Below are positions 1 to 9,160 of a DNA stretch of 64,000 nt, one piece after another (the stretch's first letter is position 1; the number at the start of each line of letters is the position of its first letter). The notes below the pieces were generated by a model that was not told the origin of the DNA, ran no database searches, and worked only from the letters and a program-made list of their open reading frames with translations. Source of the stretch: Giardia muris (taxonomy: Eukaryota > Fornicata > Diplomonadida > Hexamitidae); the NCBI GenBank assembly GCA_006247105.1, contig CM016929.1:248001-312000 (forward strand), given 5' to 3'. The position numbers and the translations under genes were made by a program.

Positions 1-3000
1 AATCCGGACATCATTCAACGTGAGCGTGAGACTCTCATCGGGACATGTCAGCGGACAGTTATCCTCCTTCTCCTCTTAGCCAATAGCCTTGGCGAGGGAC
101 TGGAGATGTATCAGTCGTACATCCATCAACAAAGCTTCCATCCTCCGCACCACCTTCTGAAGCAGTTCTTGCGTCTCTGTGGGAGTTTCCTTGACGACGA
201 GCTCTCGAAGATACTCGAAGCAAATGCGGCTCTACTTCAAGGTGCATGGGCAGACGGGTCATTTGCTGAGGTCTGCAAGCAAGCTTCTACCGCCCTTGCG
301 ACAGGCCTGTCTGAAAGGCTATCGGACGTCATGACGATCCTCATGTCGGAGATCTTTGTGCAACAGGAGAATAGCTGCTCATACATGGGCTATCTCTACC
401 TGCTCTTGATCACGGCCTCAACTATTCCTGAGGCGTATGAGACCATCGACCTTCCGTCCCTCTCGCAATTTGCGGGGCAGTTATATACGTCTCAGAGCTC
501 CATAGCGTTCGCTCCAAAGTTGAGTTCTTCAGAACTTGAAAAGGCTGATTGGTCGGTCCTTTGTAGTAGTATTCTTGGGGAGATCGTGTCGTTATTCGTC
601 TTGAAGTGGCCAAGTCATCCACCTCTACCTCAAGCTCTAATCCAGTGTGTCGCGGGTCTCTTCTATAAGGACAAAACCTATGCAGAATACGTCCTACGCC
701 TTCTGGAACGGGGTGATGAAACGTTGCACCTGGTTCTCAACATTCTACTCACGCCACACTTGACCGCCAAGGTATTGGGTGTCGAGGAGTTACTCATGCG
801 CTGTGACTCGGTATACTATGGCCCGGACTTCACCTTTGACCAGGCATACAAATCACGAGTCCTCGAATTCTTCAACTATTCTCTAGCAACTCATGGAAAC
901 GATCCCAGCTGGTCCTTAGAAGCGTTCACACAAAGCCTTCAACTGGAATTCGGACCGCATGTTCGCTACCCCACCCACCTTCTTCTTTCTGGGTTTCACT
1001 TGGATAATCTTCTGGCTGAATACCTGTACAGCATCCTCAAAGCCACTCCATTCACCCTTCCGGAGCGTCAACCCTTGCTCGCCTTCGAGGGTTTGTCGAT
1101 AGGTGGTACGTTCCGAGTCTCTGATTTATTGGAACGATTGGTGGGCTACGTACTATCCCTTGGGCATGGTGAGGCACTATTCCAACGAGCCTATTATTTC
1201 AGTACTCCCACACCCCTCCTAACGGTTCTCTCCCTCATCCTTTATTTGACCCAAGCCTATCCTGAAGAGAGGGTACACAAGATAGAGCAGCTGGTGGACG
1301 TCCTTATCTGTCTCCTATCTGACCCGAACTTCGCAGAGGTCTCCTGTTGCATTCTCATCGTCATTGCCCCACAAGTCCTTCCCCAATTACGAAGTGTCCT
1401 GAGTCAACTCATAGACCTGGCACTCCAAATGGACTTCTCGTGCGCGCTCCTAACCGAGGCATCAAAGCATAACCTTTCTTCCATCCAAACATGTGGGAGA
1501 CTGGCAGAAGGAAGCAATACCTGTCATGTCGTCATGGGGACCGAGCCCTTTATTCATCTAGCCCCCTTGAAGGTTCTGTTAGGGATTCTTCTTGAAACCA
1601 TCTTCATCACTGATTCAACGAGTGGGTACTCTGCCCGACTACAAATACGTTGCCTCGAATACATCCTTCGACAGACCTCGTGTCTTCATGCTATGGCCGG
1701 CAGCCCAGAAGCTATCTTCGCCTCGATCTGCTTGACCATCATTGGACGTGCCGTGCGCGCTGGTGATGGAGTCATCACACCACTTCTTCCTCCCCCGCTT
1801 CGTCTCGCCTTCGCCGAACAGGATGTTATGGCTCTCAAAGCTCTTCTCGATGCTACACTCATTCACGCCCCTGAGTTCTTCTGGTCACAACAGTGCACAG
1901 CAGAGCTGGCAGACCTTTGCTCCCGGTGCGCCGCAGGTCAGAACCCATCGTATCAAGAGATTCCGGCACTCACAACGGCACACGAGAACGTGATGGTCGG
2001 GACGGTTTACGTCAATGCGTTTCTAACGGCTCCTGGAACCCTACTTGACCCTCAAGCGACCGCGAATGCTCTGTGCAAGGAGGCTGCCAGGGCACTCACG
2101 GCTGGGACTTCTAATGATTTGATATGGGCAGAGAAGTGCCTTCGCTGTTTAATGCACATCCCTAACTCTGGGAGATACTTGATTGGCACCTCCGAGTTCG
2201 CAGCAATCGTTCAGCGGTGTCTTCGTCCTGATACCGTCCTTGGGGTACGGACACCAGAGGCTGCACAAATCGCAGCTCATATCGCATCACTTATGGGCCG
2301 GTCCCTTGCCTACCTAACGGAACAGGTGGCAGGGAACTTCGTCCAAGATATCTGCCCTTGGTGCGTTGCGATCGCGGCCGAGAATTACAGTATGTCTGGA
2401 GGAACGTTCTCCGTGGAGCATACCCATCACACACACTACGAGCTTCTTGCAGGGGATACAAGCGCTATCCTAGCAATCATCCGCTTCGGACTTGGTCTTC
2501 TCTGGTTCAGTCCTGCTGCGCGTCTAGGTCTTTCGCGCACCCGGTGTGCGACACAAGACGGAGCTTCCATCTTTGGAGTCCGGATGTTGACCGAGCTCGC
2601 TGCTGAGGGCGGGATCTTCCCACTTGAGGCACGCCGCGCGATGGTTGCTGCGCTTACAAGAATGTTTGAGCAGTCACAGGATCTACGCCTCGAACAGTTC
2701 TCTTTACCAGGGATGGGCACGCGCTGGGTGGAAATCTGCGCTGCTGCAGACTTCACTTGTGATGGAACTAGTTCGCTACCTCATGTGTGTCTCGAGGACG
2801 TTATTCTTCGAGTCGGTTCGGAGCCTTGTTGTACACCGGCGACTCCGGACGAGGTACGTGGATGGATCAAGCGTGGTTGCTCAGGGATGATTTCAATTAA
2901 CACTCTCAACGTCGATAGGCTCGTACAACAGGCACCTTGGCCTGCTTCCGCGCTCGAGACCCGAGCTGCGCATTATCTTCCATCCGAAACGATACTGGGG

Positions 3001-3072
3001 GCGGAGTTGAGCCTCTGTCTGATCGCCGAGCACCAGGACTGGAGCTACGTGTCATTGACTCCGGGATCGTAA
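1..3072 (+). CDS. Large helical-repeat-like protein, 5' partial, function unknown
   Basis: The frame is open from the first base, with no methionine before codon 36 (base 106), so the gene almost certainly begins outside the window. The visible 1023 residues are leucine-rich and mostly predicted helical, with no transmembrane pattern and no catalytic motif I recognise. The overall look is that of an alpha-solenoid such as a karyopherin or large nucleoporin, but I see no diagnostic motif, so this is only a guess. The 3' end overlaps the convergent carboxypeptidase gene by 21 bases. No AGTGAA-type motif follows the stop. Confidence 0.75.
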   Translation, partial: NPDIIQRERETLIGTCQRTVILLLLLANSLGEGLEMYQSYIHQQSFHPPHHLLKQFLRLCGSFLDDELSKILEANAALLQGAWADGSFAEVCKQASTALATGLSERLSDVMTILMSEIFVQQENSCSYMGYLYLLLITASTIPEAYETIDLPSLSQFAGQLYTSQSSIAFAPKLSSSELEKADWSVLCSSILGEIVSLFVLKWPSHPPLPQALIQCVAGLFYKDKTYAEYVLRLLERGDETLHLVLNILLTPHLTAKVLGVEELLMRCDSVYYGPDFTFDQAYKSRVLEFFNYSLATHGNDPSWSLEAFTQSLQLEFGPHVRYPTHLLLSGFHLDNLLAEYLYSILKATPFTLPERQPLLAFEGLSIGGTFRVSDLLERLVGYVLSLGHGEALFQRAYYFSTPTPLLTVLSLILYLTQAYPEERVHKIEQLVDVLICLLSDPNFAEVSCCILIVIAPQVLPQLRSVLSQLIDLALQMDFSCALLTEASKHNLSSIQTCGRLAEGSNTCHVVMGTEPFIHLAPLKVLLGILLETIFITDSTSGYSARLQIRCLEYILRQTSCLHAMAGSPEAIFASICLTIIGRAVRAGDGVITPLLPPPLRLAFAEQDVMALKALLDATLIHAPEFFWSQQCTAELADLCSRCAAGQNPSYQEIPALTTAHENVMVGTVYVNAFLTAPGTLLDPQATANALCKEAARALTAGTSNDLIWAEKCLRCLMHIPNSGRYLIGTSEFAAIVQRCLRPDTVLGVRTPEAAQIAAHIASLMGRSLAYLTEQVAGNFVQDICPWCVAIAAENYSMSGGTFSVEHTHHTHYELLAGDTSAILAIIRFGLGLLWFSPAARLGLSRTRCATQDGASIFGVRMLTELAAEGGIFPLEARRAMVAALTRMFEQSQDLRLEQFSLPGMGTRWVEICAAADFTCDGTSSLPHVCLEDVILRVGSEPCCTPATPDEVRGWIKRGCSGMISINTLNVDRLVQQAPWPASALETRAAHYLPSETILGAELSLCLIAEHQDWSYVSLTPGS

Positions 3073-5019
3073 GCCGCCGCATAGCTGGCAGTCCACCTGC
3101 TCGTATATTCCGCCATAGACGAGCGCCAGATAGTCCGGACAGGAGCGTTTCAGCTCCTGGAGGAGCTTGCACGCACTATAGCCCAGGTGAACGCTTCTCT
3201 CGATACGCCGGAGGTGTGTCATGACCTTCTCAAAGGGTAGGGAGTAGAACTCCAGGATCGACGCAGCTAGGCTCGCGCCCATGGCAACGAAGTCTGCGGG
3301 CCCAAGGAGCTTTCGGGTTGGATCCTTTGAATTTCGGTAATAGTGGGTCTCGAAGCAGTATATCGTGGGGAGTGTTGTCTCTGCATACAGACCAACCCGC
3401 ATCGTATACTCAAAGCTCTGCCCAGCACGGTCGACCTTAGTCATCGAATCCGGTTTGAAGTCGCACTTCGTAGTATCAAAAATCTGGTTCTTTCCGGCGA
3501 GAATATTCAAGAAAAGAATGTTACGGATCTGTCCAAGGAAGAGTTTCTCCTTCGGAATATCGGGAAGAGCACTATCGAAGACCGAGTTTCCAAATAGGAA
3601 GCAGTTGTGAATGGAAGCGTGCGAGTGCAAATCGAGGCAGAAGATGATTTTGGGCTCGGTTTTGTGGCTATATGGCTCCCCATCCTTCAAAAGAGGGCCA
3701 GGAACAAACTGTGGCCGAGCTTGTGAGCGTGATGAGGTAAGAAGATTGTCAGAGGAGAAGACTTTTGGCCGAGAAAGAAGGCCTAGGTCGCTAGTCGTCG
3801 ACGAAGAGCTAGACGTACCCATGGCTCGGACGGAACTCGTGCTCGGTTGCCGAGGAAGACGAGATGGAACACGGCGCGCAGATTTCGCGGTTCTCTTCTT
3901 CTTGGGGAGTGGGATCTCAAATGCTACGGTCGCCTTCGGTGTTGACTCATCCTCCGAAAGATCAGTCCCACTACTAGGTAGAGGTCTTTGGACTGGCCAA
4001 ACCTCTTCGACCTCCTCCTTCTTGGTCTCAGTATTATCTCCGCGGATTCCTCCAAGTTGTTCGAAGTACCGTGTCTTCAATATAGGGACTAGCGCCTCGT
4101 GAAGAGGGGTGGGGACATCTGTCTCATACCCAGGGTTGCACAAGTCGTGGGCGACAAGACGCAGAATATCTGCCGTGACTAGCTCCGGGTATTCCGCAGT
4201 ACTATAGCAACGGTTGAGGTTGTAGCCGCGCTCGTTGGCCCTATAGTTTCCGATGCGTACGCCCTCCGCATTGATCGCAGGGACGACCCACAATTGGAAG
4301 GTGTCTAGAAGCTGCTTTGCACCACCCAGTAATCCTTCTAGGATATAACTGCCCGGGGTCTCTCCAGGATGGCACCGAGCGCTAATGTAGATGATGGGCT
4401 TCGTGGGAGCCTGGTAGAGCTTATATAAATAGACAGGGGTACCACCCCCGACTATCTTTAGCACTACTCTTTCACCCCCAGTGGCAGAAAGAATTCCATC
4501 CATTCGTGAGTAGACCTCATTCAAGGGGTAAGGGTAGGAGTAGCAGATTTGGATGGCCTCCGCGTCCTTTGGAGGCCGGAGGTAGAAGACTAGCTCACCT
4601 TCGCCCTCGACGCAGCGCTGCTCAATATACTTGAAGGGAAGAAGGGAGTGTGAAGGAAGCAGGAGATCCGACCGTGTGCCCGCCTCCTGTGCCTCGAGAA
4701 GCTGTTGTCCTACAGCCCTACTCAGAATGCGATATACTGGCCGGTAGAAGTTCTTCAGAAGCTTTTTGACGGGGGGCGGGTTTGTCCACCGGAACTCGAG
4801 AAGGGGAGTCGGAAATGTGTCTCCTTGTGTCGGGAGGATAACGAAGTTGAACCAAGTTTTGAAGGCAGCCTCGTCCGATGTACCTTCATTATCTGACAAG
4901 CATGAAAACTGAATCTCCTGGTATAGGACCTGGTGTTCTGGATGTGGTGCAGGACGGGAGATGGATGTGGCTCCGACGTTACCGGAATCGAACGAACCTA
5001 CAACACATAGCGACGCCAT
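3052..5019 (-). CDS. Cytosolic carboxypeptidase (M14, AGBL/CCP family, CCP5-like)
   Basis: This is a 655-residue zinc carboxypeptidase of the CCP family, which removes glutamates from the tubulin C-terminal tail or its side chains. The zinc motif HPGE is at residues 217-220, with the third zinc ligand in DLHSH at about 463-467. The substrate-binding stretch GNYR and LNR lies at about 257-270, and the probable catalytic glutamate is in CFETHYY near residue 557. The wording around HPGET and DLHSHAS is closest to CCP5. An insertion of about 155 residues, basic and serine-rich, separates LNR from DLHSH. The start is at 5019, directly preceded by six A. It is head-to-head with the Vps62-like gene, 13 bases away. 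Tubulin-modifying work at the flagellum is inferred from the family. Confidence 0.87.
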   Translation of the reverse strand: MASLCVVGSFDSGNVGATSISRPAPHPEHQVLYQEIQFSCLSDNEGTSDEAAFKTWFNFVILPTQGDTFPTPLLEFRWTNPPPVKKLLKNFYRPVYRILSRAVGQQLLEAQEAGTRSDLLLPSHSLLPFKYIEQRCVEGEGELVFYLRPPKDAEAIQICYSYPYPLNEVYSRMDGILSATGGERVVLKIVGGGTPVYLYKLYQAPTKPIIYISARCHPGETPGSYILEGLLGGAKQLLDTFQLWVVPAINAEGVRIGNYRANERGYNLNRCYSTAEYPELVTADILRLVAHDLCNPGYETDVPTPLHEALVPILKTRYFEQLGGIRGDNTETKKEEVEEVWPVQRPLPSSGTDLSEDESTPKATVAFEIPLPKKKRTAKSARRVPSRLPRQPSTSSVRAMGTSSSSSTTSDLGLLSRPKVFSSDNLLTSSRSQARPQFVPGPLLKDGEPYSHKTEPKIIFCLDLHSHASIHNCFLFGNSVFDSALPDIPKEKLFLGQIRNILFLNILAGKNQIFDTTKCDFKPDSMTKVDRAGQSFEYTMRVGLYAETTLPTIYCFETHYYRNSKDPTRKLLGPADFVAMGASLAASILEFYSLPFEKVMTHLRRIERSVHLGYSACKLLQELKRSCPDYLALVYGGIYEQVDCQLCGGLRSRSQ

Positions 5020-5032
5020 TTTTTTGGGCAGG
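5020..5032. promoter_or_regulatory. Shared 13-bp head-to-head start region
   Basis: Only 13 bases separate the ATG of the carboxypeptidase on the minus strand from the chosen ATG of the Vps62-like gene on the plus strand. The stretch contains one homopolymer, read as AAAAAA just before the minus-strand ATG. Both promoters must share it or reach into coding sequence. Confidence 0.6.
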
Positions 5033-7786
5033 ATGGCATCTCCCTTCCTCTTGACGACGAAGTCCTACGAGGTCGGTCGGCTCGACGGGACGCTCGCCGA
5101 CCAGCTCATCTGCTTCCACCGCCCGCTGCTCCCGCCGGGTGGGGGCTTCTTCTGCGACGTTCTTAAAGCTGATCCATTGGAGGCCTTGGCCACTCCCATC
5201 CTCATCACTAACCCCGCATACTCTCGTCAGGAGGTCCTATTTGCCCCGCCCCTACGCTTTGAGTTGGTGTTTGAGGCCGATATCTTTGGTGGTTCATCAT
5301 CTTTACGGATTTGGTTCCCTATCGCTCCCGAGGGCTTTGTGGCCATGGGGTTCTGCGTCTCGATGGGGCCCGAGCCTCCGGAGCACTTCCTCTGCATCCG
5401 GGCGGAATTCACACGCCGCCCAACGGAAGAGGACGTGAACCAGTTTGCGTTTCTGACAGTTCGGTGTCCAGGCGTCCCCAGTCTTAGTTTGATCCGGACC
5501 GGGTACATGAGCTTCGGTCTGAATGGGTCCATCCCCCTGTTTACCGATGATTTCCTCTACATGCTGCAATATTCCGAGATCGAAAGTCGATATTCTGAGG
5601 TTTCGGCGGCATTTGGGCTGATGATCAAGCCGAAGTCGAAGAGGCTCGACACGGAGGCGGGGTATGCCTTGACGCGCGTTCCATTATTCAAGAATGGAGA
5701 CGGTGCACATGGGGGGCGTCCAAGCATGTCAAAAAGCAATATGGGATTCTCCTTTCAAGTCCCAGGAAGCATGTTGATGGGGAGTCGATTGGCCTCGACC
5801 TGTGCAAGTGAGCCTGGAGGAGGGCTTGAACTTGATGAGGACTTGATGAATGCTTACTTCACGCATCCGAACCACGAGGCGAGCTTCGGGGAATGTATCT
5901 CATCAAAGCACATTGTGTATCCCATCCTTCCTGGAGATGCTAGACTCGCCGATCTACTTAGTCCTCGAGCTGCAGATACCGAGACGGAGACTAGAGTGAC
6001 TATCGCCGAGCTTGAGCCGGATCCAAAGTCAAAGGACTTAGATCAAAGCTCGTCCACAGAAGCCACACCCGATATAACGACGTTCTCTCTTGCGGACCTT
6101 TTCGCCCCCTGTGTGGGCTTTCAATTGGTGGCCGTCATGCCAACCTCGTTCACAGAGAAGTCCCAGCACTCTGAAGACAACTCCACAAGAGACGAGAGCA
6201 GCGTTACTGCTCCTCGTCCCTTACGTACCGACGACGTTCTTTACACTTACTACTATGAGCCCATCCCACCGGAGGGGTACGTTGCCCTCTCCCTCGTCCT
6301 CGGCGACACTGAGACCGGCGACCCTCCTACATCCCAGATCATGACCCTGAACCAGAAATTTGCCACATACACGACGGCGGCCTCGGTGGTTGGAGAGCTT
6401 TATAATAGGGCTTCAGCCGAGTACTGTTATCGCTACTATCAACTCCGACGCGAGATGATTGAGGAACGCCGCCAACTCATTGAGGAAAACCCTGAGGGCT
6501 CAAGTCTTCAGAGTTCTCCCAAACATCTCACCGTGCAGGAGCTTGATAAGCTCGTGCAGCCGGAAATACGCCCGGTCCAACTAGTGACACCACGGGGCTC
6601 CCCCTTCATCTGGATTCGAGAGGTTGAAGACGTTCTGATCGATGGTGTGGCCATTACCAGACCACGAAAGACGCACTTTCCAATCATCCTCCCTGGAATC
6701 ATGACTCATATCATCACTCCCCCGACTCCTAAGGAGTTCCTTGCAATGATGTCAGCCGAACGATCAGTCCAAACTATTGTGGAGTATGGAGGACGGGCGA
6801 TCGTTGAGCCACGGCTTCGCAAGCCCATCTACGCAACCTTTGGCTCGTGTATGCACGTGATAGCTGAGCCTGCGGCTGAATCCGCAGGCGAGGGCGAGGG
6901 AGAAGGTGAAAATGAGGGAAAGAAGACTGAGACAATCCCGCGTTCACACATGGTTGCCAAGAATGCGGGCTTCGATTGCTGCGCCTTTGCGGAGCCAGAG
7001 GACTTACTTCTTGTCTGGCGAGACGGAGACTTGTCTCTCTATGAAATGATCCCTCCGGCCGGCTATGTTGCCCTTGGATGCGTCTTTTCCAATGGGCCGG
7101 TCGACAAGTCGCGCTATTGCTGCGTTCTTGAGCGCTTTGCTATGCTCTGCGAAGCCGAGCATCTATATGACCTTCCACAGACTCTAGAAACGGATGCGTG
7201 CTCCTTGACGCACTCCCTCCAGTCATTAGAGTGCCACATCAACATCTCTCCAAAGGCCGTATGGCTACTTCGCGGTAAGGGGCTTCAGGCATATGCACCC
7301 AACCCGGAACCGGAAATATCGGCCGCTCAATTGGTAACGTTAAACAAGGAGGAGGTCAAGCACTGTTCCATTGGAGGATATGTCACTGTCCTCGACCCAC
7401 TATATCAGGTCTTCAGTACTGAGAAGAGAGACGACCTCATCTCTTTGACCTCCGGCCCGTTATCCGAGGAGTATGCGCTGGCACAGACGGTCGAGCGTGT
7501 CGGCATATCCACGATCGAGGGGGAGAAGTACGACTTTTGGAGAGTCGTGCCACCTCTAGGTTTCACAAGTGGAGATCTCGTCGTCCCGGAAGGGACGACC
7601 GTCGGGAAGATTGTCTGTACCCGTGAGGTGAAGAAGGAGGAACCACCTGAGGAGATGGTCCGCGGAAACGACCTTCTCCTGGCCAAGGCGGATAGGCTGC
7701 GGCGGCAGTTCGACTTCCCTGAGGTCTTCCATGAGGATGGGGAGCTTCTCGTCGTGGTCGATGGCTCACGACTCAAGATTCTATAG
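5033..7786 (+). CDS. Tandem Vps62/DUF946-like repeat protein
   Basis: This is a 917-residue soluble protein built from repeated modules with the pattern W/Y-x-P-I-x-P-P-x-G-Y/F-V-A-L-G. The pattern is typical of Vps62 (DUF946) proteins and of the related module near the VPS13 C terminus. Modules are visible at about residues 26-40, 85-107, 400-420, 665-690 and 830-850. Between modules 3 and 4 lies a charged segment with a Glu/Gly run. The family is linked to vacuolar or endosomal sorting and lipid-transfer proteins; its molecular function is unclear. An ATG at 4961 is in frame, but using it would overlap the divergent carboxypeptidase gene, so I prefer 5033. Confidence 0.68.
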   Translation: MASPFLLTTKSYEVGRLDGTLADQLICFHRPLLPPGGGFFCDVLKADPLEALATPILITNPAYSRQEVLFAPPLRFELVFEADIFGGSSSLRIWFPIAPEGFVAMGFCVSMGPEPPEHFLCIRAEFTRRPTEEDVNQFAFLTVRCPGVPSLSLIRTGYMSFGLNGSIPLFTDDFLYMLQYSEIESRYSEVSAAFGLMIKPKSKRLDTEAGYALTRVPLFKNGDGAHGGRPSMSKSNMGFSFQVPGSMLMGSRLASTCASEPGGGLELDEDLMNAYFTHPNHEASFGECISSKHIVYPILPGDARLADLLSPRAADTETETRVTIAELEPDPKSKDLDQSSSTEATPDITTFSLADLFAPCVGFQLVAVMPTSFTEKSQHSEDNSTRDESSVTAPRPLRTDDVLYTYYYEPIPPEGYVALSLVLGDTETGDPPTSQIMTLNQKFATYTTAASVVGELYNRASAEYCYRYYQLRREMIEERRQLIEENPEGSSLQSSPKHLTVQELDKLVQPEIRPVQLVTPRGSPFIWIREVEDVLIDGVAITRPRKTHFPIILPGIMTHIITPPTPKEFLAMMSAERSVQTIVEYGGRAIVEPRLRKPIYATFGSCMHVIAEPAAESAGEGEGEGENEGKKTETIPRSHMVAKNAGFDCCAFAEPEDLLLVWRDGDLSLYEMIPPAGYVALGCVFSNGPVDKSRYCCVLERFAMLCEAEHLYDLPQTLETDACSLTHSLQSLECHINISPKAVWLLRGKGLQAYAPNPEPEISAAQLVTLNKEEVKHCSIGGYVTVLDPLYQVFSTEKRDDLISLTSGPLSEEYALAQTVERVGISTIEGEKYDFWRVVPPLGFTSGDLVVPEGTTVGKIVCTREVKKEEPPEEMVRGNDLLLAKADRLRRQFDFPEVFHEDGELLVVVDGSRLKIL

Positions 7787-8108
7787 CTGGAAATTACTGG
7801 GTAGGACGGCGCTGCGAAAATACAGTCTTAGGATCGTAGACGAAAAAGGGAGCGAGAGGGGACAGTGAGGAGGACCCTCTCTTGAGGGTGGACTCACTAT
7901 ATATAATGAAGCTTGAAAGGTGAGAAGATGAATGAATATGGCCTCTTCTTCTCTGACTCGCAATGGGTTAACAATATCTCTTCTCGGTATGTAATCCTCG
8001 CCCCCTCACCTCCCTCCTAGCGGGAGGGATGCCATTCTATCCCTCCTGTGCCTTTGGAACAGGACTCTGAAATCTATCAGTGAAGCTGTCCACAAGATTT
8101 CCCCAAAA
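7787..8108. other. Intergenic region with short hairpins
   Basis: This 322-bp stretch lies between the Vps62-like and PHP genes. It contains a perfect 6-bp stem with a TCTT loop (ACCCTC/GAGGGT, near 7875-7890), a TATATATAATG run near 7900, and a second G/C-rich inverted repeat near 8011-8028. There is also a possible GTATGT...CAG intron at 7987-8062 that would extend the PHP gene in frame. I see no RNA gene. Confidence 0.4.
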
Positions 8109-9095
8109 ATGCCTCCGTGCATCTACGATCTCCATACCCACACCTTCCTGTGCCGCCACGCTGAGGTGGTCATGCCCCGTGTCTACTTCAAGCTCGCGTC
8201 CGAGATGGGGTACCGTGGAGTCGCGTATTGTTGCCACTGCCCATTCCCTGGGAACGCCGTCACGCCCGCCTACCGGATGGCCATCGAGGACTTCGACATC
8301 TTCATGCTGATGTTTGAGCGCGAGAGGGAGTTCGCCGCCACCCATCTCCCCGATCTGGATATCACCCTGAACATGGAAGTGGATTACGTCCCAGCCCACC
8401 CGCAGCTCACCCACGAGTTCATCACCAAGTACATGGGCGAGTTTGACTGCGTCGTCGGCTCGCTCCATTACTACGAGCTTATGGGTGGGAGGACGAACTT
8501 GACTCATCTCTCCTTTGTCGAGCAATACTTCAAAGAATGGCGCAAAGCCCTCCGTACGGGCTGGTTCAATGTGATGGCCCACATGGACTTCTACAAGGTG
8601 ATCCTTGGAGTCCCCTGGGTCAAGCAGCATCGGAAGGAGACAAACCGTTTCGCTTTTGCCGCCCTTGATGACATGGCCGAGTATAACGCCTCCAGAGCTG
8701 CGCAGGGCCTTGACCCCGTCGTCCTTGAGGTCAACACTGGCGGGGTCCAGTACAATGATGACTTCCTTCCCACAGAGTCCATCCTGGAATATGCGGCATC
8801 CAAGGGAATCCCTATGTGTCTCTCCAGCGATTGCCACTTCACCCCAGAAATTGGCCGCAACTTCGGTGGGGCACTACGATGTCTCAAGCGCCTAGGGGTG
8901 ACGAAGCTCTGTTACTTCAAAAAGAAGCGCCTCCACACCTACTCTCTCGATGAGGCTCTTGCCTCCTTCAAGGAGATCAATTGCGCGAAGCGCTCTAGCG
9001 AGCTCAAGGCAGATCCGGTCTATGGGGTCTCGGTCCAGGATCAGGTCGACGAGATGAATGACGAACTGAACAAGCGGGCCTTCCACAAGCGGTGA
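8109..9095 (+). CDS. PHP-domain phosphoesterase (histidinol-phosphatase-like)
   Basis: This 328-residue protein is made of a single PHP domain. Metal-binding landmarks run in the usual order: DLHTHT at residues 7-12, CHCP at about 40, EVDYV at about 93, SLHYYE at about 118, AHMDF at about 158 and SSDCHF at about 239. The closest family is HisJ-type histidinol-phosphatase, which dephosphorylates histidinol phosphate. No other histidine-pathway gene is in the window, so the true substrate is open. The start at 8109 follows CCCCAAAA, and the protein begins directly with the first metal motif as the family does. Codon use is strongly C/G-ending, suggesting high expression. The family is mostly bacterial, so ancient lateral transfer is possible. 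Confidence 0.88.
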   Translation: MPPCIYDLHTHTFLCRHAEVVMPRVYFKLASEMGYRGVAYCCHCPFPGNAVTPAYRMAIEDFDIFMLMFEREREFAATHLPDLDITLNMEVDYVPAHPQLTHEFITKYMGEFDCVVGSLHYYELMGGRTNLTHLSFVEQYFKEWRKALRTGWFNVMAHMDFYKVILGVPWVKQHRKETNRFAFAALDDMAEYNASRAAQGLDPVVLEVNTGGVQYNDDFLPTESILEYAASKGIPMCLSSDCHFTPEIGRNFGGALRCLKRLGVTKLCYFKKKRLHTYSLDEALASFKEINCAKRSSELKADPVYGVSVQDQVDEMNDELNKRAFHKR

Positions 9096-9160
9096 GGGCC
9101 TCCTCTTCTCAGCTTAGCTTAGCCTAGCCCAAGTAGGAGTGAAAAATCAAGGCTCGTCGC

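Noticed and set aside
3611..4102. 163-codon open frame on the plus strand
   Set aside because: It lies antisense to the disordered insertion of the carboxypeptidase, and there is no A tract or recognisable domain.
8037..8837. 266-codon open frame on the minus strand
   Set aside because: It lies antisense to the PHP gene, whose motifs are clear. The frame stays open because of the strong C/G third-position bias of that gene.
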